From Streptomyces sp. HSG2 (GTDB taxonomy: Bacteria > Actinomycetota > Actinomycetes > Streptomycetales > Streptomycetaceae), in contig NZ_CP066801.1 in assembly GCF_016598575.1 (NCBI RefSeq), positions 3,844,001 through 3,908,000 of the forward strand: a DNA stretch of 64,000 bases, written 5' to 3'. Numbering within the stretch: the first letter of the stretch is position 1; every line of letters begins with the position of its first letter. The position numbers were made by a program, and so were the translations under genes. The notes beneath the pieces are model-generated. The model did no database searches. It saw only the letters and a program-made list of their open reading frames with translations, and was not told the origin of the DNA. Of the stretch, positions 52,148 to 61,470 are shown one piece after another.

Positions 52148-54277
52148 TCATACGCCTGCCGCTGTCTCATCAGCATCGGGCTCGTTCCCGACCAAGAGAT
52201 CGGCTTCGGCGCGCGCCCGCTCCGCGATCTCTGCCAGTGATCCGCTCTCCGGCAGGAACCATCGCAGAGTGCCCTGCGTGGACTGGTTGACCCCAGACGC
52301 CTCCCGGCGCATGATGCGGGCCAGGCCGCTGGGCGAGTACCACTGGTCGTCATAGCACCACTGCAGCTGATCGGTTGCGCTGTTCCGCCAGATCGCCTGA
52401 GACCGCCTCGGGTCCTCGGCGAGCCACTGCGGCATCTCCCGGCGCTCGGGACCGGAGTAGGGCCGGTACTCAAGCACAGCCCCGTCCGGGATCGTCTCCT
52501 GCTTGACAAGCGTCTTGACTGCATTGATCTGGCGGCCCGAGGAGGCCGACGCCTGATAGTCCGCCGCAAGCTCCGGGGCTGGGCTGTCCGAGGACATTCC
52601 GCGCAGCGCTGTCCGGGCCACCTGGCGGATCTTCTCGGTGTTCCGTACGGCGGCGATGATGTGGCTGTTGGGCCCATACTCCACGTCGACGGCCTGCAGG
52701 GACCGGATGAGAGCTTCGCCGACCAGTTCAGGCACCCGGGCCAGCTGCGCGTCCCAGTCGAAGTCCGGATCCGACATCTTCCTGGTGTCAAGCTGCCGGA
52801 AGATCACATGCGTGACCAGGAGATCGCCGTAGCCGGCCATCGCGGCTGCCCGCCAGACCAGCCCCTCCCGGATCTCCTGCAGACGGGCACGCACCGACCG
52901 CAGCAGCTGCACACAGCGCCATATCCGGAAGGCCGAAGGCTCCTTGCCGAACAGCGCCTCGTAAGTCCCGTCCTCCCAGAGGCCGCCGAGGTCGCGCTTG
53001 GCGAGCGCCGCGTTCTCGGCGTTCGGGTGCACTGCGGCCAGAGCCTCCGCCGCCTCGGTGATCGTGCACCCGTGCTCGGGCGCGGGCTCCCGCTCACCCC
53101 GCTTGATCACATAGGCGAGGCGAAGGTCGAAGGCGAAGGTGTCCCGAAGCGCGGTCTGAACCGGATCGAGTGACTTGAAGTCGCGTTCCTCGATCGGGTT
53201 CTGGGTGTTGGTGTTGGTCGTCACCAGGTCCCCGAACCCGGGCGGGCAGTCCTCCAGAGAGATCAGTCGTACGAGAACGCGCCCCCGCAGGGCTGCCTCA
53301 GGGTTCTCGTCGTACGCCTTGTGGATCGCGCTCACCGTCTGGGCCCCGTTGACTACACTGACGCCTTCGACCAGAAAGTCGCCGACCCCTCCTGTGACGG
53401 CCTTGCGCGTCGGCTTGATCCGTTCGCAGAGCATGGTGATGCCGTTGCTGAAGTACCAGAAGTGCTCCGGGGCGTCCGTCAGAGTGCCGCGTATCTTCAC
53501 GTTGACATCGGTCAGGTCGAGGGCGTCCCGGATGTTGCGGGCGAACAGGCCGCGACGGTGCTTTCCGTAGAGCTCAGCGATCTCCGGAGTGGTCATCGTG
53601 CCGTAGTACGCCTTGTACGGCGTCGTCTCCTGGCCGAAACCCTCCAGTCTGACCGTGGCGTCCACCTTCGGGGTGGCTGAGTCTCCGAGGGCGGCCCGGC
53701 GGAAGTCGCGCAGATCGAGGACCTTGTAGTCGACCATCTCCTCGACCTCGTTGAACTGCTTGATCTTGCGCTCCAGCAGCTCCCGGATCTCCGGACCGAG
53801 GGCATCCGACCTCATCAGGGCCAGCACCAGAGTGATCTTCGGGGCCTCTTGGGTGCCGTCGTAGCACTCCTCCAGCACCTGGACGTGCCGCTGGAAGCGC
53901 CCGTTGAACTTCGAGAACCGGAGATCGAGGAGCAGGTCGAGCCCTTCGACCATCTTGTGCACCTCGGACTCGCCGAACTTGCCCCTGCCGTTGTCGCTCC
54001 ACTTCGCCTGGACAAGGGAGATCCTGGTCGGCTGCCGGCGGCGGTCGATGGCTATCGCGTCGAGTCCCCGGTCGTCGCCACCGTCGAAGACGGCCTGGGC
54101 GCACTCCTCGTCGGTCAACGGGTGCTCGATGCCGATCGCCATCGCTGCCAGCGCACGGGTGAGGCGGTGCTCCCGGAGCTTCTCCTCCGACTGGCCCCCC
54201 AAGTCGGACGTATCGATCAGGCTGCCGAAGCGTTCCTCAAGCACCCGCTGGACGGGGCGGACCAGCGCCACACTCAT
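52148..54277 (-). CDS. AIPR (abortive infection phage resistance) family protein
   Basis: ATG 54277 is preferred over 54418 because GAGGAG lies six bases before it and the longer frame would run into the mobile element. The 709-residue protein has an N-terminal nuclease-like part: GLDAIAID near 74 and LVQAKW near 88, a D...QxK arrangement of the PD-(D/E)XK superfamily. The AIPR body follows with EHFWYFSNGITMLCERIKPT, VEGVSVVNGAQTVSAIHKAY and VTTNTNTQNPIEERDFKSLD. AIPR proteins occur in phage defence loci; some abort infection. It sits at the head of the defence island. Confidence 0.9.
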   Translation of the reverse strand: MSVALVRPVQRVLEERFGSLIDTSDLGGQSEEKLREHRLTRALAAMAIGIEHPLTDEECAQAVFDGGDDRGLDAIAIDRRRQPTRISLVQAKWSDNGRGKFGESEVHKMVEGLDLLLDLRFSKFNGRFQRHVQVLEECYDGTQEAPKITLVLALMRSDALGPEIRELLERKIKQFNEVEEMVDYKVLDLRDFRRAALGDSATPKVDATVRLEGFGQETTPYKAYYGTMTTPEIAELYGKHRRGLFARNIRDALDLTDVNVKIRGTLTDAPEHFWYFSNGITMLCERIKPTRKAVTGGVGDFLVEGVSVVNGAQTVSAIHKAYDENPEAALRGRVLVRLISLEDCPPGFGDLVTTNTNTQNPIEERDFKSLDPVQTALRDTFAFDLRLAYVIKRGEREPAPEHGCTITEAAEALAAVHPNAENAALAKRDLGGLWEDGTYEALFGKEPSAFRIWRCVQLLRSVRARLQEIREGLVWRAAAMAGYGDLLVTHVIFRQLDTRKMSDPDFDWDAQLARVPELVGEALIRSLQAVDVEYGPNSHIIAAVRNTEKIRQVARTALRGMSSDSPAPELAADYQASASSGRQINAVKTLVKQETIPDGAVLEYRPYSGPERREMPQWLAEDPRRSQAIWRNSATDQLQWCYDDQWYSPSGLARIMRREASGVNQSTQGTLRWFLPESGSLAEIAERARAEADLLVGNEPDADETAAGV

Positions 54278-54515
54278 GCCATGCTCCTCATAAAGATCGT
54301 CACTCTGGGTGACCTTAGCGCCCGGGGGCGTAGCGAGGAAGAGGAATGAGACAACTGACCTGGGTTCGACGTAATTCGAGGGTCCTGGAGGCTCTTGCGG
54401 GCTGAAGGTGCAGGTCATCGGGGCGCGGACGGCGCAAACGGCTGGAATGGCCTAGAGACACGACTTTCTTGATTCACCTGTGTTGGCCTGCTACTTCGGC
54501 CTATCGTCTGGATCC

Positions 54516-55207
54516 ATGTACGTGAGGACGACGAAGCGGGAGAACAAGTCCGGCACGGTCCGGTACCTGCATCTGGCCCACAACGAGTGGGATCCGGTGA
54601 AGGGGCGGGCGGTGCCGAAGGTGCTGTTCACCTTCGGCCGCGAGGACGACCTGGACCGCGAGGCGGTCAGGCGTCTGGTCATATCTCTATCGAAGCTGCT
54701 GGAGCCGGGCGACGCGCTGGCCGCAACCGCGGCGTCGGACCTGGAGTTCGTCTCCTCGGTGCCGTTCGGCGGCGCCTATGTGCTCGACCAGCTGTGGCGC
54801 CGGCTGCGGATCGACCAGATCGTGGGCCGGGTCGGGCAGCCCAAGCGAGGCCGGCGCCGGTACATGACCGCGACCGAGCGGGTGCTGTTCGCCCTGGTCG
54901 CCAACCGGGCGCTGGCCCCGTCGTCGAAGCTCGCGGCGGCGGAGTGGATCACGAACGACGTGCACATCGACGGCCTGGCCGAGACCGGCGAACAGCCCTG
55001 CTACCGGGCGATGGACTGGCTGCACGAGGTGCAGGACGACTTGGAGAAGCAGGTGTTCGACGAGGTCGCGAACCTGCTGAACCTGGAGGTCGACCTGCTG
55101 TTCTTCGATACCACCAGCACCTACTTCGAACTGGAGGAGCCCGACGAGCCCCTCGCCCGCAACGACGCGGGCCGGCGCCTGGACGCCGACGATGTGGACG
55201 ACGGGCC
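54516..55207 (+). pseudogene. IS1634-like transposase, N-terminal part
   Basis: ATG 54516 begins MYVRTTKRENKSGTVRYLHL. The frame is intact through the first catalytic aspartate (EVDLLFFDTTSTYFELEEPD) to DADDVDDG, where the nested element breaks codon CCC. Joined to 56499-57531 (dropping one copy of the 4-bp duplication) it gives a continuous 574-residue transposase, so inactivation is due only to the insertion. Confidence 0.9.
55204..55207. repeat. 4-bp target-site duplication GGCC, left copy
   Basis: Matches GGCC at 56495-56498 on the other side of the nested element. Removing the element and one copy restores the transposase reading frame. Confidence 0.85.
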
Positions 55208-55231
55208 TTGACCCCGAATCCTGGACACGGG

Positions 55232-56109
55232 CTATGCGGCTTGAGCCAGCGTAGTTGATGTTGCGGCGAGTGCCGTCTCGTAGGCGATCGGGCTGCGTTG
55301 TCCGAGTCGTGAGTGGCGGCGTCGGGTGTTGTAGCGGTTCAGCCATCGGAAGGCGTCGAGCCGGGCTTCGCGCTCGCTGGACCAGCTCTTGCGGCCTTGG
55401 AGGGTTTCCCGCTTGAACGTCGCGTTGAAGGACTCGGCCAGCGCGTTGTCCGCCGAGCTGCCGACCGCGCTCATGGACTGGCGGACACCGGCCTTCGCGC
55501 AGGCGTGGGCGAAGGCCCGACTGGTGTATTGCGCCCCGTGGTCGCTGTGCATGACGGCCCCCGCGAGGCTGCCGCGGGTCCGTATCGCCGCGTCCAGGGC
55601 ATCGGTGACGAGCTCGGTCCGCATGTGATCGGCCAGCGCCCATCCGGCCAGGCGGCGCGAGGCGAGGTCGATGACCGTGGCGAGATAGAGGAACTTCCCA
55701 CCGTCCAGCGGGAGATACGTAATATCGCCGGCATACCTGGTGTTCGGCTCCGTGGCGGTGAAGTCCCGGCCGATCAGGTCGGGCGCCTTCGCGGCGGCCG
55801 GGTCCGGGACCGTGGTGCGGTGTCTGCGGCGCAGGCGCGTCCCGGCGATACCGGCAGTGCGCATGAGGCGGGCGACGCGCTTGTGGTTGACGCGCTCACC
55901 GTCCTCGCGGAGCTCGGCGGTGATCCTGGGGACACCGTAGGTGCCGTCCGACTCCCGGTGGACGGTTTGGATCCGTGCGGCGAGCTGGGCGTCGGCCGCC
56001 CGGCGGGCCGCCCGGTCCGGTGCGGTCCGCGCCAGTAGTAGAAGCTGGAGCGGGCGATGCCCAGACCTGGCACAACCGCTTCACGCCGTATCGGCGCTGG
56101 TGTCGCAGA
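55232..56109 (-). pseudogene. IS3-family transposase orfB, frame-shifted
   Basis: The catalytic core is intact in one frame (55864 down to 55232): RYAGDITYLPLDGGKFLYLA, MHSDHGAQYTSRAFAHACAK and ALAESFNATFKRE carry the D-D-E residues. Upstream, the expected sequence continues only if three single bases are restored: before ACGGCGTGAAGCGG, in GTC-TGGGCATC, and in TGGCGC-GGACCG. Each looks like a one-base loss. Either the gene is decayed or the read sequence is in error here. Normal translation would fuse it to orfA by frameshifting. Confidence 0.85.
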
Positions 56110-56124
56110 CGAACTGGAAGCGGT

Positions 56125-56424
56125 TCACCAGCGCGTCTCCCCGGCGAAATACTTCGCGGCCTTCCGCAGGAGCTCGCGTTCCTCCTCCAGCTCGCGGATC
56201 TTCTTCCGCGCGGCGGCGAGCTCTGCCTGAAGCGAAGACTCCGGCACCGCCGGACCCTCCGGGCGGCGGCCACGGGGACGGGCGGCACCGGCCGCCCGGA
56301 TCCAGTTCCTCAGCGTCTCCGGGTTGACCCCCAGATCAGCGGCGACCGACTTGATCGTCGCCCCGGGCCGCGACTCGTACAGCGCGACCGCGTCCGCCTT
56401 GAACTCAGGCGGGTAGTGCTTCAT
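56125..56424 (-). CDS. IS3-family transposase orfA (HTH subunit)
   Basis: ATG 56424 encodes 99 residues beginning MKHYPPEFKADAVALYESRP. A helix-turn-helix (TIKSVAADLGVNPETLRNWI) and a C-terminal leucine-zipper-like coil (LAAARKKIRELEEERELLRK) are present. It is intact and would bind the element ends. Confidence 0.9.
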   Translation of the reverse strand: MKHYPPEFKADAVALYESRPGATIKSVAADLGVNPETLRNWIRAAGAARPRGRRPEGPAVPESSLQAELAAARKKIRELEEERELLRKAAKYFAGETRW

Positions 56425-56494
56425 GACCACGGGACATCCGTTCTCCTGGACCTTCAAGATCCAAGTGTCTCGGGTGTCCAGGATCCGGGGTCAA

Positions 56495-56498
56495 GGCC
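56495..56498. repeat. 4-bp target-site duplication GGCC, right copy
   Basis: Pairs with 55204-55207. Confidence 0.85.
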
Positions 56499-57531
56499 CG
56501 ACAACGAGGCCAGGCAGGCCGGGTTTCGGACCTACGGCAAGTCGAAGGACTCCCGCGACGACCTGCCGCAGATCGTGATCGGCATGGCCGTCACCAGGGA
56601 CGGCATCCCGGTCCGCTGCTGGTGCTGGCCGGGCAACACCTCCGACCAGACGCTGATCCGGCAGGTCAAGGACGAGATGCGGGACTGGACCCTGTCCAAG
56701 ATCGTGTGGGTGGCAGACCGCGGTTTCTCCTCCGCCGCCAACCGCCGCTACCTGCGCAAGGGCGACCACGCCTACATCATCGGCGAGAAGCTCCGCTCCG
56801 GAAGTCCCGAGGTGCAGGCCGCCCTGTCCCGCCAGGGCCGCTACCAGGACGTCGGCGAGAACATGCGCGTCAAGGAGGTGCGGATATCCGACACCGACCG
56901 GTTCGTCATCTGCCACAACCCTGAAGCGGCCGAGCGTGACCGGCACATGCGCGAACAACTCGTCGCCCAGCTGGCCGGCTTGATCGCCGACACCGACAAG
57001 CTCAGCGACTTCAAGCGGGGTGAACTACGCGGGAAGATCGCCGACAAGCCCGGCCTGAACCGCTACCTTCGCGCTACCCCGGCCGGCAAGCTCCGCGTCG
57101 ACCAGGCGAAGATCAAGGCGGAGGAGAACCTCGACGGGAAGTACCTCCTGCGCTGCTCGGACCCCCACCTGAGCGCCGAGGACATCGCGCTGGGCTACAA
57201 GCAACTGCTCGAAGTCGAGCGCGGCTGGCGCGACATGAAGCAGATCATCGACCTGCGGCCCGTCTACCACCGCCTCGAAGAACGCATCCGAGCCCACGTC
57301 ATCCTCTGCTGGCTCGCCCTCCTCCTCATCCGGATCACCGAGACCACCACCGGCAAGACCTGGCCGCACATCCGACGCGAACTCGACCGCCTCCATCTGG
57401 GCACCTTCACCGGCCGCACCGGCACGTTCCAGCAGGTCACCACCCTGACCAAGCCTCAGCGCGACCTACTCGCGAAGCTGGACATCCCCGCCCCCAAGCA
57501 GGTCGTCTCACTTCAGCCCACACCTCGCTGA
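56495..57531 (+). pseudogene. IS1634-like transposase, C-terminal part
   Basis: Continues the frame broken at 55207, starting with PDNEARQAGFRTYGKSKDSR. It contains the second catalytic aspartate (VWVADRGFSSAANR) and the C-terminal YREK-like region (VERGWRDMKQIIDLRPVYHR). The stop is at 57531. No start of its own is needed; it is the displaced 3' half. Confidence 0.88.
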
Positions 57532-57644
57532 CCAGCGAGAACACCACCGCCTAGAGACACGCCCTCCAGGCGGACACACGCATGTCCACCCAGGTCAGGC
57601 CCCAGATTCGCCTCTCCAGACTGCCGAATTACGTCGAACCCGGG
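56825..57644 (+). repeat. 820-bp repeat, copy 1 (right end of IS1634-like element)
   Basis: Runs from TGTCCCGCCAGGGCCGC inside the transposase to the GGG at the right terminus, and recurs directly at 57645-58464. Confidence 0.9.
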
Positions 57645-58351
57645 TGTCCCGCCAGGGCCGCTACCAGGACGTCGGCGAGAACATGCGCGTCAAGGAGGTG
57701 CGGATATCCGACACCGACCGGTTCGTCATCTGCCACAACCCTGAAGCGGCCGAGCGTGACCGGCACATGCGCGAACAACTCGTCGCCCAGCTGGCCGGCT
57801 TGATCGCCGACACCGACAAGCTCAGCGACTTCAAGCGGGGTGAACTACGCGGGAAGATCGCCGACAAGCCCGGCCTGAACCGCTACCTTCGCGCTACCCC
57901 GGCCGGCAAGCTCCGCGTCGACCAGGCGAAGATCAAGGCGGAGGAGAACCTCGACGGGAAGTACCTCCTGCGCTGCTCGGACCCCCACCTGAGCGCCGAG
58001 GACATCGCGCTGGGCTACAAGCAACTGCTCGAAGTCGAGCGCGGCTGGCGCGACATGAAGCAGATCATCGACCTGCGGCCCGTCTACCACCGTCTCGAAG
58101 AACGCATCCGAGCCCACGTCATCCTCTGCTGGCTCGCCCTCCTCCTCATCCGGATCACCGAGACCACCACCGGCAAGACCTGGCCGCACATCCGACGCGA
58201 ACTCGACCGCCTCCATCTGGGCACCTTCACCGGCCGCACCGGCACGTTCCAGCAGGTCACCACCCTGACCAAGCCTCAGCGCGACCTACTCGCGAAGCTG
58301 GACATCCCCGCCCCCAAGCAGGTCGTCTCACTTCAGCCCACACCTCGCTGA
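57645..58351 (+). pseudogene. Duplicated 3' fragment of IS1634-like transposase
   Basis: The frame gives SRQGRYQDVGENMRVKEVRI through to VVSLQPTPR, the last third of the transposase, without the first two catalytic aspartates. It has no start or promoter and is a by-product of the 820-bp duplication. Confidence 0.88.
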
Positions 58352-58464
58352 CCAGCGAGAACACCACCGCCTAGAGACACGCCCTCCAGGCGGACACACG
58401 CATGTCCACCCAGGTCAGGCCCCAGATTCGCCTCTCCAGACTGCCGAATTACGTCGAACCCGGG
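57645..58464 (+). repeat. 820-bp repeat, copy 2 (truncated IS1634-like right end)
   Basis: Abuts copy 1 in the same orientation. I saw a single difference: CGTCTCG at 58088 where copy 1 has CGCCTCG. The left boundary is inside the transposase gene; the right boundary is the element terminus. Confidence 0.9.
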
Positions 58465-58693
58465 CCAGGGCTTTGGTGCCCTCGATGTCGCCGAGGGCGG
58501 TCTTCGCCGCGGCCCAGAGTGCTTCGTGTGTGCTGGTGAAGGAGCCGTTGGCCCTGGCCTGGTCGTGTCGCGTGCGATATCGACATGGCTGGTCGAGAGT
58601 GCGCACCGCCGGCACCTGAGGTAGGTGATCCTGCGGTGTCGAACCCCGGGGCGCCTCCGCTCGCCCCGCGGTCCGGCTCGGCGCGCTGCCTGT
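58465..58693 (-). other. Non-coding stretch with a possible transposase remnant
   Basis: Next to the element end the minus strand reads STHEALWAAAKTALGDIEGT followed by KALA, reminiscent of IS21-type IstA C-termini, then enters the IS end. The match is short and the call is weak. The rest of the stretch shows nothing recognisable. Confidence 0.25.
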
Positions 58694-59743
58694 TCAGGGC
58701 GCTCGATGGTCAGCACGAGCGCTGTGCAGGTCGTGGGAGTCCTCATCGCGTAGTTCGGATGCCAGGAGGAAGCCAAGGTGGGTGCGGTTGCGTGCGCCCA
58801 GTTGAGCCATCAGCTTCGCGATGTGCTGGCGGCAGGACCGCTCGCTGATACCGAGGCGGCGGGCTATGGCGGCGTCCTTGTCCTCGACCAAGAGCAGGCG
58901 TGTGATGGCTCGCTGCATGTCCGATATGACGATCCCCTCGCGGCGGGACTCGTACGCGGATGCGAAGGGTGAGGCGCCTTGCCAGGCCATCTCGAAGACG
59001 CCGATGAAAAACGACACCACTCCTTGGTGGCGGACGCACAGCGCTCCCGGTCCCTTCCGTGTGGGGACGAAGGCGATGCGCTGGTCGAAGATGATGAGCC
59101 GAGGAAAGAGGGTGTCGAGCGTGCGGATCTCCGCGCCAGACTCTACCAGGCGCGCGGCGTACGCCTCCGTGGCGGGGCTGAAACGTGCACTGTGCTGATA
59201 GATCGTGCGCATGCTCACGCCCCGCTCCAGCATCGCGAAGTCGCGTTCCTGCGCCTGACTGAGGATGTTGACGGGACGGGGGCCACCGGGCTGAGCCGTC
59301 AACACTTCGCTCCGGCACTCCTTAGCTGCTTCCTCCAGCATGGGGTCGATGTCGTGCGCACCGACCTGGAGGACGTCGTCGGATCGGTAGTCCCTGGTCG
59401 CCTCATGGGCTTCGCGCAGCGCCGCAAACTCCTCCATCACGGTGTCGACGCGCGTCTGAGCGTCATGGAGGGCTTGGCGAAGGGGAGTGATGGCACGCGC
59501 CTCGGCGGCCTCCAACAGGCGCTGGTCGTAGATATCGGGACAGTCTTGTCTGGGCTCCAGCAGGCCCAGCGCCAGCAGTCGTTCGAAGGCCTGGATCGCC
59601 GCTGACTGTGGCAGGTCGAGGTCGCGGACCAACTCCTCGCGGCTGCCTGCGCCCTGCCGCAACGCCTCCGCATAGAGCCGTTGCATGGCCTGGACCATCG
59701 ATTCTGGTCCGTTTTCTCCGTTTATCTCCTGTTTGCTTTGCAT
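58694..59743 (-). CDS. LuxR-type regulator with N-terminal TrmB-like HTH
   Basis: ATG 59743 is preceded by AAGGA. The 349-residue protein has an N-terminal winged-helix-like part (GSREELVRDLDLPQSAAIQA, FERLLALGLLEPRQ), a middle domain, and a C-terminal LuxR helix-turn-helix (DKDAAIARRLGISERSCRQH, IAKLMAQLGARNRTHLGFLL). Such TrmB/LuxR hybrids often control adjacent secondary-metabolite or peptide genes in Streptomyces. It is divergent from the peptide/ATP-grasp operon, with 127 bp between, and probably regulates it. Confidence 0.85.
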   Translation of the reverse strand: MQSKQEINGENGPESMVQAMQRLYAEALRQGAGSREELVRDLDLPQSAAIQAFERLLALGLLEPRQDCPDIYDQRLLEAAEARAITPLRQALHDAQTRVDTVMEEFAALREAHEATRDYRSDDVLQVGAHDIDPMLEEAAKECRSEVLTAQPGGPRPVNILSQAQERDFAMLERGVSMRTIYQHSARFSPATEAYAARLVESGAEIRTLDTLFPRLIIFDQRIAFVPTRKGPGALCVRHQGVVSFFIGVFEMAWQGASPFASAYESRREGIVISDMQRAITRLLLVEDKDAAIARRLGISERSCRQHIAKLMAQLGARNRTHLGFLLASELRDEDSHDLHSARADHRAP

Positions 59744-59870
59744 TCATTCATCCTTCCTCTTCCGGCACTGCCTATCCATGATCCATCCAGGTGGTGGCTA
59801 ACGGGAGGAGGGGCCAGCAGGATCGAAATCGGGTCTCGAACACGAGATTCCGTGAATGGGGGATCTGGAC

Positions 59871-60023
59871 ATGATCAAGGTCAAATGCTGGTTTGCTGCA
59901 CTGTCTTTGGCTCTCACCGCCATTGCTTCGGTACGTGCAGCGATGCCGGAGCCTGGCGATGAGGGAGGCCGGGGCGCCGTCGCCCGCGCCGGTGAGCAGA
60001 GCAAGGACACCGGCTGGGGATGA
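59871..60023 (+). CDS. Small peptide (50 aa) translationally coupled to ATP-grasp gene
   Basis: ATG 59871 follows GGGGGA by seven bases. The product begins MIKVKCWFAALSLALTAIAS, with a basic start, a hydrophobic core and an ASVRAA site that looks like a signal peptide. The remainder is PEPGDEGGRGAVARAGEQSK then DTGWG. Its stop overlaps the ATP-grasp start (ATGA). Because it is short and lies between a regulator and a ligase, it could be a secreted signal, a precursor that the ATP-grasp modifies, or a leader peptide. No family is recognised. Confidence 0.55.
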   Translation: MIKVKCWFAALSLALTAIASVRAAMPEPGDEGGRGAVARAGEQSKDTGWG

Positions 60024-61369
60024 GCCGGCGAGAAACACACGCCGACATGACCGACCGCTCCTTGACGAAAGACGTGGCAATGGACGCTGGGGCCCTTCTG
60101 TTGCTGGCCCGGGTGGGGTGTCTGCGCGAACAAGCGCTGAACTCGTGGATCTCCCGCACCGACTTTGATGTCGCGGTGGCGGAAAGTGCCACCGCCGCAT
60201 ACCTGAGGCTGGCCGACCAGCAGATCCCGCTTTCACCCCATCGGCCCGTGGACGAGATGTACGAAGCGTGCCGTGCCGCGTTGGCAGCGGCCCCGGGCCG
60301 CAAAGGTGTCATCGGCTTCCTCGACTCCACGCTGCCCCTCGTGGCCAAACTTGCCGAGGAGTTCGGGCTCCCGGGCTGCTCGCCGGCGACGCTACGGGCG
60401 TTGACGAACAAGTCCTGGGCACGTGGTCGGCTCGCCGAGTGCGACGTGCCCGGGCCCCGATTCCGCCACCTTGACTCGGCGGTGCGGAGCCCCGCGGAGC
60501 GCCGGGCCGCCGTCGAAGGACTGGGCTACCCGCTCATCCTCAAGCCGGATGACTCTTCGGCGGGACGCGGTGTGATCCGTGCCGGGAGCCCACGGGAACT
60601 GGACTGCGCATGGGAACACGCCGAGCGGTTCACCAAGACGGGTCACCTGCTCGCCGAGGAGGAGATGATCGGCGACGAGATCAGCGTCGAGACGGTGACG
60701 GTCGGCGGGCGCACGGTGGTACTGGCTTGCACCGAGAAGCTGACCACCCGCGGCACCTCCTTCGTGGAGCTCGGTCAGGCAGTGCCGGCCCGCCTGGAAG
60801 ACGACCTCCAAGCCCAGGTACGGGACATTGCTGCTGCCGCGCTCAAGGCGGTCGGATACGACCAGGGCATCGCCCACACCGAGATGATCCTGACTGCCAA
60901 CGGCCCCCAGATCGTCGAGGTCAACCCACGACCGGCGGGCGACTGCATCATGGACCTCATCCGCCTCACGCGCGGGATCGACGTCTACGACCTCGCCGCC
61001 GACCTCGCTCTTGGCCTGGATGTGGATCTGGACGCCCTCGAGGTTCCGCCCTTCACCGGTGGCGCCGCCATCCGGTTCCTCACCGGGGCCCCAGGCGTGG
61101 TACGCCGCATCGACGGCGTCGCTGAGGCGTCCCGGCTCCTCGCCCCTGCCCGCGAGCGGCTGGTGCTGCTGACTCGCCCGGGAGACGTCGTCGAACCTGT
61201 CACCACCAACCTGCACCGCCTCGGATACGTCGTCACCGTCGGCAAGGACACAGAGGAAGCAGTGGAACGTGCGGACCGCATCGCCGCCATGGTCGGTGTA
61301 GTCACGTCCCCGCCCACGCCGGGCGAGGAGCCGGCCCCCCGCCTGCCGAGCGCCGAATGCTGGACCTGA
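60020..61369 (+). CDS. ATP-grasp domain carboxylate-amine ligase
   Basis: ATG 60020 overlaps the peptide stop. The 449-residue protein has a preATP-grasp N-terminal part, then the ATP-binding lysine and loop in YPLILKPDDSSAGRGVIRAG, EEEMIGDEISVETVTVGG, and the metal-binding QIVEVNPRPAGDCIMDLIRL. It belongs with ligases that join amino acids or peptides by acyl phosphates (BacD/carbamoyl-phosphate-synthase-like superfamily). Partners are the 50-residue peptide upstream and, before an IS insertion, the FAD oxidoreductase. The natural product is unknown. Its stop codon TGA doubles as the target duplication of the IS. Confidence 0.88.
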   Translation: MSRRETHADMTDRSLTKDVAMDAGALLLLARVGCLREQALNSWISRTDFDVAVAESATAAYLRLADQQIPLSPHRPVDEMYEACRAALAAAPGRKGVIGFLDSTLPLVAKLAEEFGLPGCSPATLRALTNKSWARGRLAECDVPGPRFRHLDSAVRSPAERRAAVEGLGYPLILKPDDSSAGRGVIRAGSPRELDCAWEHAERFTKTGHLLAEEEMIGDEISVETVTVGGRTVVLACTEKLTTRGTSFVELGQAVPARLEDDLQAQVRDIAAAALKAVGYDQGIAHTEMILTANGPQIVEVNPRPAGDCIMDLIRLTRGIDVYDLAADLALGLDVDLDALEVPPFTGGAAIRFLTGAPGVVRRIDGVAEASRLLAPARERLVLLTRPGDVVEPVTTNLHRLGYVVTVGKDTEEAVERADRIAAMVGVVTSPPTPGEEPAPRLPSAECWT

Positions 61370-61470
61370 GAGTGCGGGATGTGGCGTTCTGTCGGTCTTG
61401 TCATCGCTCGATGGTGTGACGTTGGGGCATCGTTGCCGGTCAGGCGTTCGGGGTTCGCTTGGGTTGTGGC

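Larger units (their letters stand above)
55208..56494 (-). mobile_element. IS3-family insertion sequence nested in the IS1634-like element
   Basis: The 1287-bp element has terminal inverted repeats TTGACCCCGAATCCTGGACA on the left and the same with one mismatch on the right (TTGACCCCGGATCCTGGACA), and GGCC target duplications. It encodes orfA and a frame-shifted orfB on the minus strand. The two-ORF arrangement, and the rve DDE core in orfB, identify the family. Confidence 0.92.
54362..57644 (+). mobile_element. IS1634-like (IS4 superfamily) insertion sequence, interrupted
   Basis: Terminal inverted repeats are GGGTTCGACGTAATTCG at the left end (54362 onwards) and its reverse complement at the right end (to about 57643), extending imperfectly through GTC-y-TGGAG. 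The element encodes one transposase, split by the nested IS3-like element at 55208-56494. Its left end is 84 bp upstream of the AIPR start. No flanking target duplication could be assigned because the right end is followed by a duplicated copy. Confidence 0.8.

Noticed and set aside
36693..54277. Classical type I restriction-modification or BREX locus
   Set aside because: HsdM and HsdS are present but no HsdR; and no PglZ, BrxC or BrxL homologue is seen, so neither label fits.
57524..57644. Terminal repeat formed by the CTAGAGACACG motif at 54452 and 57551
   Set aside because: The motif is in direct, not inverted, orientation; the true ends are the GGGTTCGACGTAATTCG repeats.
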